Shown here piece after piece: positions 30,623 to 39,366 of a DNA stretch of 64,000 nt (the first letter of the stretch is position 1; each line of letters starts with the position of its first letter). Location of the stretch: the NCBI GenBank assembly GCA_023431345.1, contig JAEYWK010000201.1, positions 89,310-153,309 on the forward strand, given 5' to 3'. Under the pieces are notes generated by a model. That model searched no databases, was not told the origin of the DNA, and saw nothing but the letters and a program-made list of their open reading frames with translations. The DNA comes from Pseudomonadota bacterium. GTDB lineage: Bacteria > Myxococcota_A > Polyangia > Polyangiales > Polyangiaceae. The position numbers and the translations under genes were made by a program.

Positions 30623-31359
30623 GCTGGCTGACGCCGCTGGTCCGGTTGTCGCCTCTGCTCGAGCGCAGAGGCGTCCGTGAGATCGAGACGCAGTGGCGTG
30701 ACGGAGATGAGGCCGCGCTCCGTAGCCCAGCGATCGGTGCCTTCTTCGGTCCCTTCGATGGGCACCACCGTGAACCAGTAGAGCTGGCGCCCCATGGGGT
30801 CTTTGATGGGAACGATCTTGCCGTCGTAGTGGCGCACCGATTGGCGCGTCCAAAGCGTGCCCCGCGGCGCGGACGGGAAGTTCACGTTCACGAGCGGCAG
30901 GGATTGGTCCGGCAGCACCAGGCGCAGCACCTCGGCGACGTGCGGCTTCAACAGCTCGAAATCGGCTTCGGTGCTCGACGACGGCGCGCTCAGCGCGATG
31001 CCGCGACCGCCCATCAACGCCGCTTGCTTGGCTCCCGCCAGCGTTCCGCTGTGCCACATCGAGTTGCCCAGGTTGTAGCCGAGGTTGATGCCCGACAGCA
31101 CGACGTCGGCGCGATCGAAGACCGAGAACCCCACCGCCACGCAGTCCGCGGGAGTGCCATCGACGCGGTAGGCGTCGAAGCCTTGAATGGGCGTTTTGCG
31201 ATAGGACAAAGGGCGACTGTGTGTCACCGCGTGTCCCATCGACGAGCGTTCACCGTCGGGCGCCAAGAGCGTCACGTCGCCGAATTCTCGCGCTACCTGC
31301 GCGAGCGCCAGGATTCCCGGGCTGTAAATTCCGTCATCGTTGACGATCAAGATTCGCAT
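30619..31359 (-). CDS. surE: 5'/3'-nucleotidase SurE
   Basis: 246 residues, normal length for SurE. The metal-binding start MRILIVNDDGIYSPG is intact (Asp8, Asp9), with APDGERSSMGHAVT (Ser/Asn-loop region), VDGTPADCVAVG and LSGINLGYNLG following in family order. SurE dephosphorylates nucleoside monophosphates and short polyphosphates using a divalent metal, and is linked to stationary-phase survival in many bacteria. The ATG at 31359 was chosen over one six codons upstream because the family starts there. It is divergent, by 31 bases, from the lipid kinase gene. A C-terminal Gln/Arg-rich tail (EQRRQPDQRRQPA) is unusual. Confidence 0.92.
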   Translation of the reverse strand: MRILIVNDDGIYSPGILALAQVAREFGDVTLLAPDGERSSMGHAVTHSRPLSYRKTPIQGFDAYRVDGTPADCVAVGFSVFDRADVVLSGINLGYNLGNSMWHSGTLAGAKQAALMGGRGIALSAPSSSTEADFELLKPHVAEVLRLVLPDQSLPLVNVNFPSAPRGTLWTRQSVRHYDGKIVPIKDPMGRQLYWFTVVPIEGTEEGTDRWATERGLISVTPLRLDLTDASALEQRRQPDQRRQPA

Positions 31360-31390
31360 GGGGTCCGCTTCCTGCATTGAGACCGACGAG

Positions 31391-32320
31391 ATGCTGGTCG
31401 CCTTGCTTCACAATCCTTCCTCGGGAAGCGAAGATCATACCGACCGTGAAATCGTGAAGGGTATCCGCCAAGCGGGTCACGAAGTGCCTCACGTGTCCGC
31501 TTCGGTCCGTGAGCTCACCGCCGCTCTGCAGCGAGAGCCCTGCGACCTGATTTTGATCGCGGGCGGCGACGGCACGGTCAGTCGCGCTGCGTGTCAGCTG
31601 GCCGGCTGGCGCGTGCCCTTGTCGATCTTGCCCCTCGGCACCGCCAACAACACGGCCAAGTCGCTCTCGATCCCCAAGCGGATCAAGAAGCTGGCCAAGA
31701 GCTGGCAATCCGCCGAGCGCTTGGCTTTCGACCTGGCCGTGCTCGACGACGGCGTGGTGCGACAGCGCTACGCGGAGGCTGCGGGCTGGGGTGTGTTTCC
31801 GAGCAGCATCGAGCGAGCGAAGCGCGAAGGCAGCGCAAGCACGGTGCGGCGAACGCTCAAGCGGAATCAGCAGCTGTTTCGTCAGGTCGCGCGCGAGGCC
31901 CAGCCGCGGCCTTACCGCGTTGAGGTCGACGGCCGCGACTACTCGGGTGACTACTTGCTGGTCGAGGTCGTCAACGTGCCGCTGATCGGGCCTCAGTTGC
32001 CGCTTTCGCCCTTCAGCGATCCGAGCGATGGCTCGTTCGAGGTCGTGCTCGCTGGCTGTGGAGAGCGAGCCGCGCTCGAGCGCCTCGCGAGCGGAGAGCG
32101 GGTCGACGGCGCCTTCGTCACTCAACGCGGCGCCCACGTCCGCGTGACCGCCAGCGAGGGCGTGATGCACGTCGACGGGCGCCTGCTGCGGCATCCCCTC
32201 GGCGGCCGTGATTTCGAGGTCAGGGTGGAGGCGCAGTCGATCGAATACCTCGGCGCGGCGCCTCAGCCCGAGCGGCTGACGTCGCTCCCGGGCACGTCGC
32301 GTGCATGCCACGAGTCGTGA
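31391..32320 (+). CDS. Diacylglycerol/sphingosine kinase-family lipid kinase
   Basis: 309 residues. The DAGK catalytic signature is present: LHNPSSGSEDH near the start, IAGGDGTVSRAA and ILPLGTANNTAKSL (nucleotide-binding loops), and a C-terminal beta domain ending in VHVDGRLLRHPLGG. Family enzymes phosphorylate diacylglycerol or similar lipids with ATP. The ATG at 31391 gives a start aligned with the family and follows a purine-rich GACGAG. The stop overlaps the start of the next gene by 16 bases in another frame. Confidence 0.86.
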   Translation: MLVALLHNPSSGSEDHTDREIVKGIRQAGHEVPHVSASVRELTAALQREPCDLILIAGGDGTVSRAACQLAGWRVPLSILPLGTANNTAKSLSIPKRIKKLAKSWQSAERLAFDLAVLDDGVVRQRYAEAAGWGVFPSSIERAKREGSASTVRRTLKRNQQLFRQVAREAQPRPYRVEVDGRDYSGDYLLVEVVNVPLIGPQLPLSPFSDPSDGSFEVVLAGCGERAALERLASGERVDGAFVTQRGAHVRVTASEGVMHVDGRLLRHPLGGRDFEVRVEAQSIEYLGAAPQPERLTSLPGTSRACHES

Positions 32321-33153
32321 CCTCTCCCTCGATGATTGAGTACACCCCGTCCGCACCCGGTCTGGTGCAGACCCAGGGTCGCGCCCATTTCGAACCTGGC
32401 AGCTCGACGACGCTGGGGCGCGCCACGCTGCTGGCGCCGCTGGGGGGCCTGCTGGGCGCGGCGGTCCTTTTGGCGAGCGAACGCGGCGCGGCGCGCCGGG
32501 CCGGCGTCGTGGCTCTGGGCGCCTCGCTGGGGCTCGCGTTCGCGCGCTGGCAGTATGGCCGCGCCCTCAACTGGCAACCGCCGTACCGGGTCGAGCTGCA
32601 GATCGGCCGGCTGGAGCTCCGCCACTACGGGCAAGAAATCCACGCCGAGACCACGATCGAGGCGGCGTCTTGGCCCGAGACGCTGGGGGAAGGGTTTCAG
32701 CTGCTGTCGGGCTACCTGCGCGGAAACAACGAGAGCGGTGTGACGCTGCCGATGACCTCGCCCGTGATGACGACGCTCAACGCCGCGCGCGTCGGACGGC
32801 CGCGCGGCAAGGCTTGGCGGCCGCCCAGCATCACCGCCGTCGACGCGTTGGTCGGCATCGGCACGAGGACGATGGCATTCGTGATGCCCGGGAGCTTGAC
32901 GCTCGATGAGCTACCCGCGCCCAGCGACGAGCGAGTGCAGCTGCGCGTCGTTCCCCCGCGGCGCGTCGCCGCGCTGACGTTCCGCGGGCGCTACGGCAGC
33001 GAGCTGCCAGCGCAAAAGCGCAATGAGCTGCTGTTCTTGGTCAAGTGCGCCGGCCTCACGCCGGCGTCGGAGGTGACCTTCGCTGGGTACGACGCGCCGT
33101 CCACGCTGCCGATCTTGCGGCGCAACGAGGTGCTCGTCGACGTCTCGAGCTGA
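32305..33153 (+). CDS. SOUL heme-binding family protein
   Basis: 282 residues. After a hydrophobic N-terminal segment (about 40-75: TLLAPLGGLLGAAVLLAS and VVALGASLGLAFA), residues about 90-280 match the SOUL/HBP fold: YRVELQIGRLELRHYGQEIHAETTI, F-Q-L-L-S-G-Y-L-R-G-N-N, the conserved LPMTSPVMT, MAFVMPG, and VAALTFRGRYGSE. SOUL proteins bind heme or tetrapyrroles with modest affinity. The membrane segments suggest inner-membrane anchoring. The start at 32305 overlaps the lipid kinase gene; an in-frame ATG at 32332 would remove the overlap. Confidence 0.8.
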   Translation: MPRVVTSPSMIEYTPSAPGLVQTQGRAHFEPGSSTTLGRATLLAPLGGLLGAAVLLASERGAARRAGVVALGASLGLAFARWQYGRALNWQPPYRVELQIGRLELRHYGQEIHAETTIEAASWPETLGEGFQLLSGYLRGNNESGVTLPMTSPVMTTLNAARVGRPRGKAWRPPSITAVDALVGIGTRTMAFVMPGSLTLDELPAPSDERVQLRVVPPRRVAALTFRGRYGSELPAQKRNELLFLVKCAGLTPASEVTFAGYDAPSTLPILRRNEVLVDVSS

Positions 33154-33174
33154 GCGCCGCGCGTCTCAGCCGCG

Positions 33175-35382
33175 CTACCGCTGCGGCCGCAATCGGGCGA
33201 GCAGCGCGCGCAGCTCTCGGTAGTCCGACACGCGGTAGGTGGCGTTGGAGTGCGTCACCCCGACGCACACCGAGACGGCGGCCCTCGGCAAGGCGCGAAA
33301 CAGGTCTTCGTCGGTCGCGTCGTCGCCCGCGGCCAGCACGAAATCGGGCGCCAGCTCGGCGAGCAGCTCGCGCGCCGCCACTCCTTTGGTGACCCCCGAG
33401 TTGCGGATCTCGATGGCTCGCTTGGCTTCGAGCACCTGCACGTCGAGGTTGGCGGTGTAAGAAACGACGTCGTCGGTCAGCTCCTTGGCCCGCAGCCCGC
33501 CGAGCTCGACGTCGGCGAGCCGATAGTGCCAGACAATCGAGTAGTCCTTCTCCTCGATGAAGGAGCCGGGCACCCGCTCGACGTAGCCCATCACGAGCGG
33601 CCGCAGCTTCTCCTTCCACTTGCTCGGCAGCCGCTTCGGCATCGTCCACGCGCCTCGCTCGTCGCGCAGCCAAGCGCCGTGCTCGGCGATGATCCGCAGC
33701 GGCAAGCCCTGGAGCCATTGACCGATGCTCAGGTGGTCGCGACCCGTCACGACGCACACGCTCTGTCGCTCCGAGCCGAGGCTCGTCAGCAGCTCGAGGA
33801 GCTCGCGGTCCGGAGCCGCATCCCAGGGCGTCGCGGCGATGGGCACGAGCGTGCCGTCGTAGTCGAGCAAGAGCAGCCGGCGCTCGGCTCGGGCATGCTG
33901 GACGGTGACGTTCTCCAGCGCCGGGCCCCGCAGCTGCTGCGTCGACAAACGGCCTTGTCGCTCCTTGGTGCGGCGCAGCGTGCTGAGGAAGCTCGTGACC
34001 CAGCGCGTGGCGTCGTAGGCGCGAACGCGCTCCTGCATCGGCCGTATGCGCAGCACCTGCTCGCTGCTAGGCATCGCCAGCGCGTCGTGGAGCGCCTCCG
34101 CGATCTCGCGCGTATGGTTCGGGTTGATCTGCAGCGCCTCCCCGAGCTCGCGAGCGGCGCCGGCCATGTCGCTCAAGATGAGCACGCCGTCGCCTTCGGG
34201 CTTGCTCGCCAAGAACTCCTTCGCGACCAGGTTCATGCCGTCACGCAGCGGCGTGATCAACGCGACGTCGGCGAGGCTGTACAAGGCCACCAGCTCCGTG
34301 AACGGAATCGAACGGTATTGATAGACGATGGGCACCCAGTCGACGGCTCCGAGGGCGCCGTTGATTTGCCCCACGAGCTCGTCGAGCTCCTGCTTCATGC
34401 GCTGATACTGCTCGACCTGCTCGCGCGACGGCACGACGACCAGCACGAACGTCACTCGCCTTCGATACTCCGGGAAGCTCTGCAGGAAGGCCTCGTAGCC
34501 GCGCAACCGGTGCAAGATGCCCTTCGAGTAATCGAGGCGATCCACCGAGAAGACCACGCGCCGGCCGCCCAGTCCCTCGGCCATGGTCTGCTTGGTCTGC
34601 CGCACCTCGTCGCTCTGCGCGGCCTGCCAAAAGCGCTCGAAGTCGATACCGATGGGGAACGACTCGACGCGCTTCAGCGCGCCCTCGACGTTGAGCTTGC
34701 CCAGGTGATGCTCGTAACCCAAGGTGCGGAACACCGAGTGCAGGAAATGCTGCACGTAGTCGTGGGTGTGGAAGCCCATCAGGTCCGCGCCGAGCACCCC
34801 GCGCAGCAGCTCACGCCGCCAGCGCGTGGGCAGCTGCCGGAACACCTCGAACGACGGGAAGGGGATGTGCAAGAAGAAGCCGATCGTGGCGTCCGGCATG
34901 CGCTCCCGCAGCAGGCTCGGCAGCAGCAAGAGCTGGTAGTCGTGGATCCAGATTTCGTCGCCGGGCCGCGCCAGCGCCACCACCGCCTCGCAGAATTGCT
35001 CGTTGACGCGCCGGTACGTCTCCCAATCTTCCTCGCGGTAGCTGGCGTAGCTCGGGAAGTAGTGAAACAGCGGCCACAGCGTGCTGTTGCAGAAGCCGTG
35101 GTAAAAGCGGTCCATGTCGCTGCTGGGCAGCGTGATCGGGAACGCGCCGTGTGAGTTCTGCGAGTCACGCTGCAGCTCGATCGCCTCCTCGGGCGTCAGC
35201 TCACCCCCCGGCCAACCCGCCCAAACGAACTCGACGTCCGGCTCTTCGCGCTTTCGCCGCTCGAGGTAGCCCGACAGAGCGGAGACGAGGCCACCCGAGG
35301 CCGGCAGCAGCTGCGGCTTATCGCCCTCGCCCCGCTGAATGACGAACGGCAACCGGTTGGAGACCACGACCAAACGGCTCAC
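33175..35382 (-). CDS. otsA-otsB: Trehalose-6-phosphate synthase/phosphatase fusion (OtsA-OtsB)
   Basis: 735 residues. Residues 1 to about 465 are OtsA (GT20): VVVSNRLPF, ASGGLVSAL, WIHDYQLLLLP, FFLHIPFPS, FSVDRLDYSKGI and LRDGMNLVAKEF. From about 495 the OtsB HAD phosphatase begins: LLLLDYDGTLVP (nucleophile Asp), VTGRD, EHGAW, and AAGDDATDEDLF. OtsA joins UDP-glucose and glucose-6-phosphate; OtsB removes the phosphate to give trehalose. The GTG at 35382 is chosen because a GAGGT lies eight bases upstream and the family starts at S-R-L-V-V-V-S-N-R. Two-domain OtsAB proteins are known in bacteria and eukaryotes. It adds a third trehalose route beside TreYZ and TreS. Confidence 0.93.
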   Translation of the reverse strand: MSRLVVVSNRLPFVIQRGEGDKPQLLPASGGLVSALSGYLERRKREEPDVEFVWAGWPGGELTPEEAIELQRDSQNSHGAFPITLPSSDMDRFYHGFCNSTLWPLFHYFPSYASYREEDWETYRRVNEQFCEAVVALARPGDEIWIHDYQLLLLPSLLRERMPDATIGFFLHIPFPSFEVFRQLPTRWRRELLRGVLGADLMGFHTHDYVQHFLHSVFRTLGYEHHLGKLNVEGALKRVESFPIGIDFERFWQAAQSDEVRQTKQTMAEGLGGRRVVFSVDRLDYSKGILHRLRGYEAFLQSFPEYRRRVTFVLVVVPSREQVEQYQRMKQELDELVGQINGALGAVDWVPIVYQYRSIPFTELVALYSLADVALITPLRDGMNLVAKEFLASKPEGDGVLILSDMAGAARELGEALQINPNHTREIAEALHDALAMPSSEQVLRIRPMQERVRAYDATRWVTSFLSTLRRTKERQGRLSTQQLRGPALENVTVQHARAERRLLLLDYDGTLVPIAATPWDAAPDRELLELLTSLGSERQSVCVVTGRDHLSIGQWLQGLPLRIIAEHGAWLRDERGAWTMPKRLPSKWKEKLRPLVMGYVERVPGSFIEEKDYSIVWHYRLADVELGGLRAKELTDDVVSYTANLDVQVLEAKRAIEIRNSGVTKGVAARELLAELAPDFVLAAGDDATDEDLFRALPRAAVSVCVGVTHSNATYRVSDYRELRALLARLRPQR

Positions 35383-35663
35383 GCCGCGACCTCGACGAGC
35401 ATGCGAGGCGCATTTGCAGTTCTCGTGCCCTGGATGGCAGCCGAACAAACTGCGTGGCTCCTGCCGCCCGCGGCGGAATAATCAGGGCTTCGAGACGGGC
35501 ACTTTGCCACACCTGGGGCATCGAACGACCTCGCGCCGCTGGAGCCGTCGCTGCGGATCCGGTGGGCACCTCCATCACCCCTAGGAATGATGTGGGGCTC
35601 TGCGCGCTACTGTCCCCGCCGGCGGCCTTCACCCTGCGGATTGATGACGAGCACGCGCTTGGC

Positions 35664-36692
35664 ATGGCGACTGCACGAGCCTCGCCCGTGTCGGCCTCGA
35701 GTCCCGGATCGCGCGCTCCGTCGCAAAGGCAGCCTCCCTCCGCTTCGCGCGTTCGCGGGCGCATTCGCGAGGTGGTGCTGAAGGGACCTCACGACGCGAG
35801 CGAGCAGCGCTTGCTGCTCTACGCGCTCAACTACCTGCGCCGCGAGCTCGGTTGGGACGGCGTGCGCGCCGCGGCAACCCTGAAGCTCCCGGAGCTGACG
35901 ATCTCGCTGCACGACTGGGAGCACGCGGCGGTGGGTGTCGAGGGCTTCGATCGCTTGCTCGCCAGCGAGCAGAGGCGTGGCGACTTCCGGCTCGTGCTCA
36001 GCTGCAGCGAGTGGCTACCAGGCACCCAAGCGGCGATGGAGGTGCTCAATCGCTACCAGCGCCTGCTGCCGCTGCCCCGCGACTACGTGCCGATGCCGCG
36101 CCTGGCGGGCGTGCTCGCGGTGCAGCAGTTGCTGTTTCGCGGACGCCGCCAGAACCCCCGCGAGCCGCTCGACGTCGCCCACGACACCTGGCGCTGGCTG
36201 CTGCGGCTGTCGTGCCACGCTTCGCCGGCGCTGCAGCTGGCGGCGCTCTTCCACGACGCCGCGCCGAGCCCACCAGCCGAGAGCGCAGAGCCTTGGTCGA
36301 GCGAGCTCCGCGCGCTCGGCAGCGTGCGCGCGGCTTGTCGGGGGCTCGAGCCGCTGGCGCTACCGCAGCCGGTCATCTTGCGCATGAGTCAGCTCATTTT
36401 GCAGCTCGACGACGCCGCAGCAGAGCCGGACGCCGAGCTGATGCTGCTGCGCGATGCGCGGGACCTCGCCTTCTTTTCGTCATCGAGCGATCACACGCTC
36501 GACGAGCAAGGCACCGCGCAGACGTTCATCACCGTGACTCATTGCCTGCAGCGCATGAGCGACGCGGCCGTGTGCCTGGCGCTGACGACGCGGCAGCCGC
36601 CGCTCATCGAGCAGATCATCGAGAGCGCGCTCGACTCGCGGGAGGAGCCGGAGTGGGAGGCCCCGGCCGGCGCCGCGCAGCGCTGGCGCTAG
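35664..36692 (+). CDS. HD-domain-like protein of unknown function
   Basis: 342 residues, not firmly recognised. A Ser/Arg/Pro-rich N-terminus leads to a helical region with HD-like spacing: DVAHDTWRWLLRLSCHASPALQLAALFHDAAPSPP holds an early HD pair and a later HD, as in HD phosphohydrolases, but the downstream Lys and Asp of a full HD signature are unclear. Later segments (LILQLDDAAAEPDAELMLLRDARDLAFFS) are helical and acidic, with a DARD motif that may supply the last Asp. The ATG at 35664 is chosen because the upstream part of the frame reads as chance sequence. The ~280 bases before it, up to the otsAB start, hold no recognised feature. Confidence 0.62.
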   Translation: MATARASPVSASSPGSRAPSQRQPPSASRVRGRIREVVLKGPHDASEQRLLLYALNYLRRELGWDGVRAAATLKLPELTISLHDWEHAAVGVEGFDRLLASEQRRGDFRLVLSCSEWLPGTQAAMEVLNRYQRLLPLPRDYVPMPRLAGVLAVQQLLFRGRRQNPREPLDVAHDTWRWLLRLSCHASPALQLAALFHDAAPSPPAESAEPWSSELRALGSVRAACRGLEPLALPQPVILRMSQLILQLDDAAAEPDAELMLLRDARDLAFFSSSSDHTLDEQGTAQTFITVTHCLQRMSDAAVCLALTTRQPPLIEQIIESALDSREEPEWEAPAGAAQRWR

Positions 36693-36708
36693 CCGGAGCA
36701 GGAAACGC

Positions 36709-37461
36709 TCAGAACGTGCCTACGGCGCCGATGCCGTAGCCGTCACGGCTCAGCTGCATCGGCAGCACGCTCACCTCGACCGGCGCCGGCACGAGCACCT
36801 TGCGCGGCGCCATCAAGCCCACGAGGAACATCGCGGCACCGGCGCTCTGAACGAGCCCGTCGAACACCAGCACGGCGCGCAGCCCGGCGCGGCTTCCGCT
36901 GCAGAAGTCGTTGTCGCCGCAGTCTTTGTCTCTCGCTCCGCCGGCGAGCAGCATCAACCACGGACCGACGCCGGGCACGAGCAAGAAGCCCGTCTTGTTC
37001 TCGTAGTCGGACGCGGACGCGGCCGTCACGCTCAGCACCCACGGCACGCCCGTCACGATCGACCCTGCGATCACCAGCCCGCGACGCGGACGCTCACGCA
37101 CCACGTAGCCGGGCGGAACGGGATCCCCGTCTTCGTACGGCCTGTCCTTGGCGCGTCGACGCTCCGAAGCTTCCTCACGAGGCGGCTCGTCGTCGGGCAC
37201 GAGCCTGTAGCCAGCGGGAGGCACGTAAGGCGCAGCAGCGGGCGCAGGCGCAGGCGCGGGCTCAGCAGCGGGTGCGGGCGCAGCAGCGGGCGCTCCGGCC
37301 TGCGGGGCGGGGGCGGGGGGCGGCGCGGGCAGCGGCGCGGGTGAAGCGCCCGAAGGCTGCCCCGCCCCGGGCGCCGGGACTTGGCTCCAAGCGCTCCCCG
37401 CGAGACAGGTACCGAACGCGAACGCTCCCGCTGCGAGGCTCCAACCGTGCTTCGACTTCAT
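36709..37461 (-). CDS. Secreted/membrane Pro-Ala-rich protein of unknown function
   Basis: 250 residues. A signal peptide (LAAGAFAFGTCLAGSAWSQ) is followed by about 50 residues of Pro/Ala repeats, a PPAGYRLVPDDEPP segment and PPGYVVRERPRRGLVIAGSIVTGVPWVLSV, which starts one of two or three membrane helices, then CGDNDFCSG and a last helix LVFDGLVQSAGAAMFLVGLM. The layout of signal peptide, Pro/Ala linker, PxGY and R-R-G-L-x-x-A-G helix is common in predicted envelope proteins of Myxococcota, with unknown function. A GGAGGAG lies five bases before the ATG. The upstream region carries the AT-rich palindrome at 37535-37550. Confidence 0.75.
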   Translation of the reverse strand: MKSKHGWSLAAGAFAFGTCLAGSAWSQVPAPGAGQPSGASPAPLPAPPPAPAPQAGAPAAAPAPAAEPAPAPAPAAAPYVPPAGYRLVPDDEPPREEASERRRAKDRPYEDGDPVPPGYVVRERPRRGLVIAGSIVTGVPWVLSVTAASASDYENKTGFLLVPGVGPWLMLLAGGARDKDCGDNDFCSGSRAGLRAVLVFDGLVQSAGAAMFLVGLMAPRKVLVPAPVEVSVLPMQLSRDGYGIGAVGTF

Positions 37462-37534
37462 GCTCCTCCTCCAGAGTTGGAGCCGCTCTACAGCAATCGG
37501 CGTGCCGAGGCGAAGAACTCGACAAAACTTCGCA

Positions 37535-37550
37535 AATATTCGCGAATATT
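37535..37550. promoter_or_regulatory. 16-bp perfect AT-rich palindrome
   Basis: AATATTCGCGAATATT lies 74 bases upstream of the secreted Pro/Ala-rich gene on the minus strand. It is flanked by further partial copies of the unit (A)AATATTCGC, giving a ten-base period. In this GC-rich DNA a perfect 16-bp palindrome with two AATATT arms is unlikely by chance, and it is placed as an operator would be. Confidence 0.5.
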
Positions 37551-37663
37551 CGCTACCGGGCGACCCGGCGAGAGCGCCACCCGTGGCAGCGGAGTCACGG
37601 TTCGCACCCGCGAGCGTTGCTCACGGTGACGCCTACGGTGCGTCGCCGGGGGGGCGCCGCGTC

Positions 37664-38752
37664 CTACTCCTGCTTCGGGTGACGCGGCAACACGATGCGG
37701 AAAGCCGTCGTCTCACCGTCGTCGGGCTCGAGCTCGATGGTGCCGCCGTGCGCGACGACGGCCTGACGAGCGATGTAGAGACCCAGCCCCAAGCCGCGCT
37801 CGGCGTTGCGCTCGGCGGGCTTGAACGGATCGAAGAGCCGCTGCCGCGTCGACTCCGGCATCACCCCGCTGTTCGAGATCCGGATACGCAGCTCCCCCGG
37901 GTCGGTGCCGTCGAGCTCCACGCGCACGGGCCGGCCCGACGCGCCGTGATCCACGGCGTTGCCGAGCAGGTTCGACAGCAGCTGCGCGAGGCGCCCCGTG
38001 TCCCAGCTGCCTCGCGTGTCGCCTTGCGGGTCGATGCGAATCGCGACGCTCGGGGCCCGCAGCTGCAGCTCCCCCACGACACGCTGGGTCAGCTCGACGA
38101 GATCGGCCGGCTCGAGCAGCAGGCTCAAGCCCCCCCCCAGCCGGCCGCGCGCCATGTCGAGCATGTCGGTCACGAGACCCGTCATGCGCTGAGAGCTGCT
38201 GCGAATGCGCTCGCAGATCTTGATCGTGTTCGGATCGGTCGAAGTGCGAAGCAGCAGCTCCGCCCCCGTCACCACCGCGTTCAACGGGTTACGCAGATCA
38301 TGGCTCAAGATGGCCATGAACATCTCGTTCGTGCGCAAGGTCTCGGTGCGCTCGGCGAGCTGCTCCTTCAGCTGTTCCTTCTGCTCGTAGAGCTGGAAGA
38401 ATACGCCCGCCTTGCTGCGCAAGATGTGGGCGTCGATCGGCTTGTACAAGAAGTCGACCGCGCCGAGCTCATAGCCCTTGAACAAGCGGTGCTGCTCGCG
38501 GCCGCCGGCGGTCACGAAGATGATCGGCACCTGCCGGGTGCGCTCCGTGCCGCGCATCAGCTCCGCTAGCTCGAAGCCGTCCATGCTGGGCATCTGCACG
38601 TCGATCAAGGCGAGCGCGAACTCGTGAGCGAGCAGCAGCTCGAGCGCTTCGGTGCCCGAGCGAGCGGTCACGATCTCGAGCCCAGGACGCCGCAGCAGCG
38701 CCGCGAGCGCCAGCAGGTTCTCTTCGAGGTCGTCTACCAACAAGCATTTCAT
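37664..38752 (-). CDS. Receiver-histidine kinase (REC-HisKA-HATPase)
   Basis: 362 residues. An N-terminal receiver (1-125) has LLVDDLEEN, acceptor Asp in LIDVQMPSMDG and Lys in LYKPIDAH. A coiled coil (about 125-145) leads to HisKA with AILSHDLRNPLN and a HATPase with N-box LLSNLLGNAVDHG, a divergent G1 (ISNSGVMPES) and G2 GLGLGLYIA. A receiver ahead of the kinase suggests control of the kinase by an upstream phosphodonor, probably the CHASE3 hybrid kinase first in this operon. Its ATG overlaps the CheB stop (ATGA), so it is the last gene of a four-gene unit. Confidence 0.9.
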   Translation of the reverse strand: MKCLLVDDLEENLLALAALLRRPGLEIVTARSGTEALELLLAHEFALALIDVQMPSMDGFELAELMRGTERTRQVPIIFVTAGGREQHRLFKGYELGAVDFLYKPIDAHILRSKAGVFFQLYEQKEQLKEQLAERTETLRTNEMFMAILSHDLRNPLNAVVTGAELLLRTSTDPNTIKICERIRSSSQRMTGLVTDMLDMARGRLGGGLSLLLEPADLVELTQRVVGELQLRAPSVAIRIDPQGDTRGSWDTGRLAQLLSNLLGNAVDHGASGRPVRVELDGTDPGELRIRISNSGVMPESTRQRLFDPFKPAERNAERGLGLGLYIARQAVVAHGGTIELEPDDGETTAFRIVLPRHPKQE

Positions 38753-39366
38753 CGGGCGCTCTCCCCTTTTGCCTCACCATCGACGAAGTAGCCACCTCTC
38801 AGTGTAGAGAGCAGGCTGGACAACGCCGGTAGGTCGAGGATGCGGCTCGCGGGCGCCAAGCGCAAAGCCGCCGCGGGCATGGCGCTGGCGCTGGCGCTGG
38901 TTGGATCCTGCACGAACGTAGGCCCTCCTCTGCGCGCGATGGCGGCCAGGCCGAGCGCGCCGTCTTGGTTGGCGCCCGTCAACATGACGCCAGCGGCCCG
39001 CGGCCCGTAGGCGTCCGCAACCGACTCGAACAAGACGTCGACGGAGGGGCGCGAAAAATGCACGAGCTCGTCAGCGTCGAGCGCGAGCTGCGGGCCCTCG
39101 TCGACCAGCATGTGATAGTCGGGCGGCGCGAAGTAGATCGTCTCCGGCGCGATCGGCTGCTTGTCTTGCGCCTCCGTCACCGGCAAAGCGCACTTGGAGG
39201 CGAACACCGTCGCCAGCAAGCTGGGGCGCTCGCGGGGCAAGTGCACGACCACCAGCACGGACACGCCGCAGCCCGGCCGCAGGCAGGGCAAGAGTGAAGA
39301 CAGCGCCTCGACGCCGCCCGCCGAAGCGCCGAACGCCAGCGCCGCCAGGGGAGGTGCGGACTTCAT
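38749..39366 (-). CDS. CheB-type methylesterase, catalytic domain only
   Basis: 205 residues without the usual N-terminal receiver. The catalytic triad is visible: FGASAGGVEAL (Ser), VVVHLPRERPS (His) and VMLTGANQDGALG (Asp), in CheB order. CheB removes methyl groups from, or deamidates, chemoreceptor glutamates. With no receiver, activity here cannot be controlled by direct phosphorylation, so a partner must do so. Start ATG at 39366, overlapping the CheR stop; the longer frame upstream is shadow of cheR. No chemoreceptor gene is visible nearby. Confidence 0.88.
   Translation of the reverse strand: MKSAPPLAALAFGASAGGVEALSSLLPCLRPGCGVSVLVVVHLPRERPSLLATVFASKCALPVTEAQDKQPIAPETIYFAPPDYHMLVDEGPQLALDADELVHFSRPSVDVLFESVADAYGPRAAGVMLTGANQDGALGLAAIARRGGPTFVQDPTSASASAMPAAALRLAPASRILDLPALSSLLSTLRGGYFVDGEAKGESAR

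Noticed and set aside
33250..35154. 634-residue open frame antisense to otsAB
   Set aside because: Shadow of a clear OtsA-OtsB coding frame.
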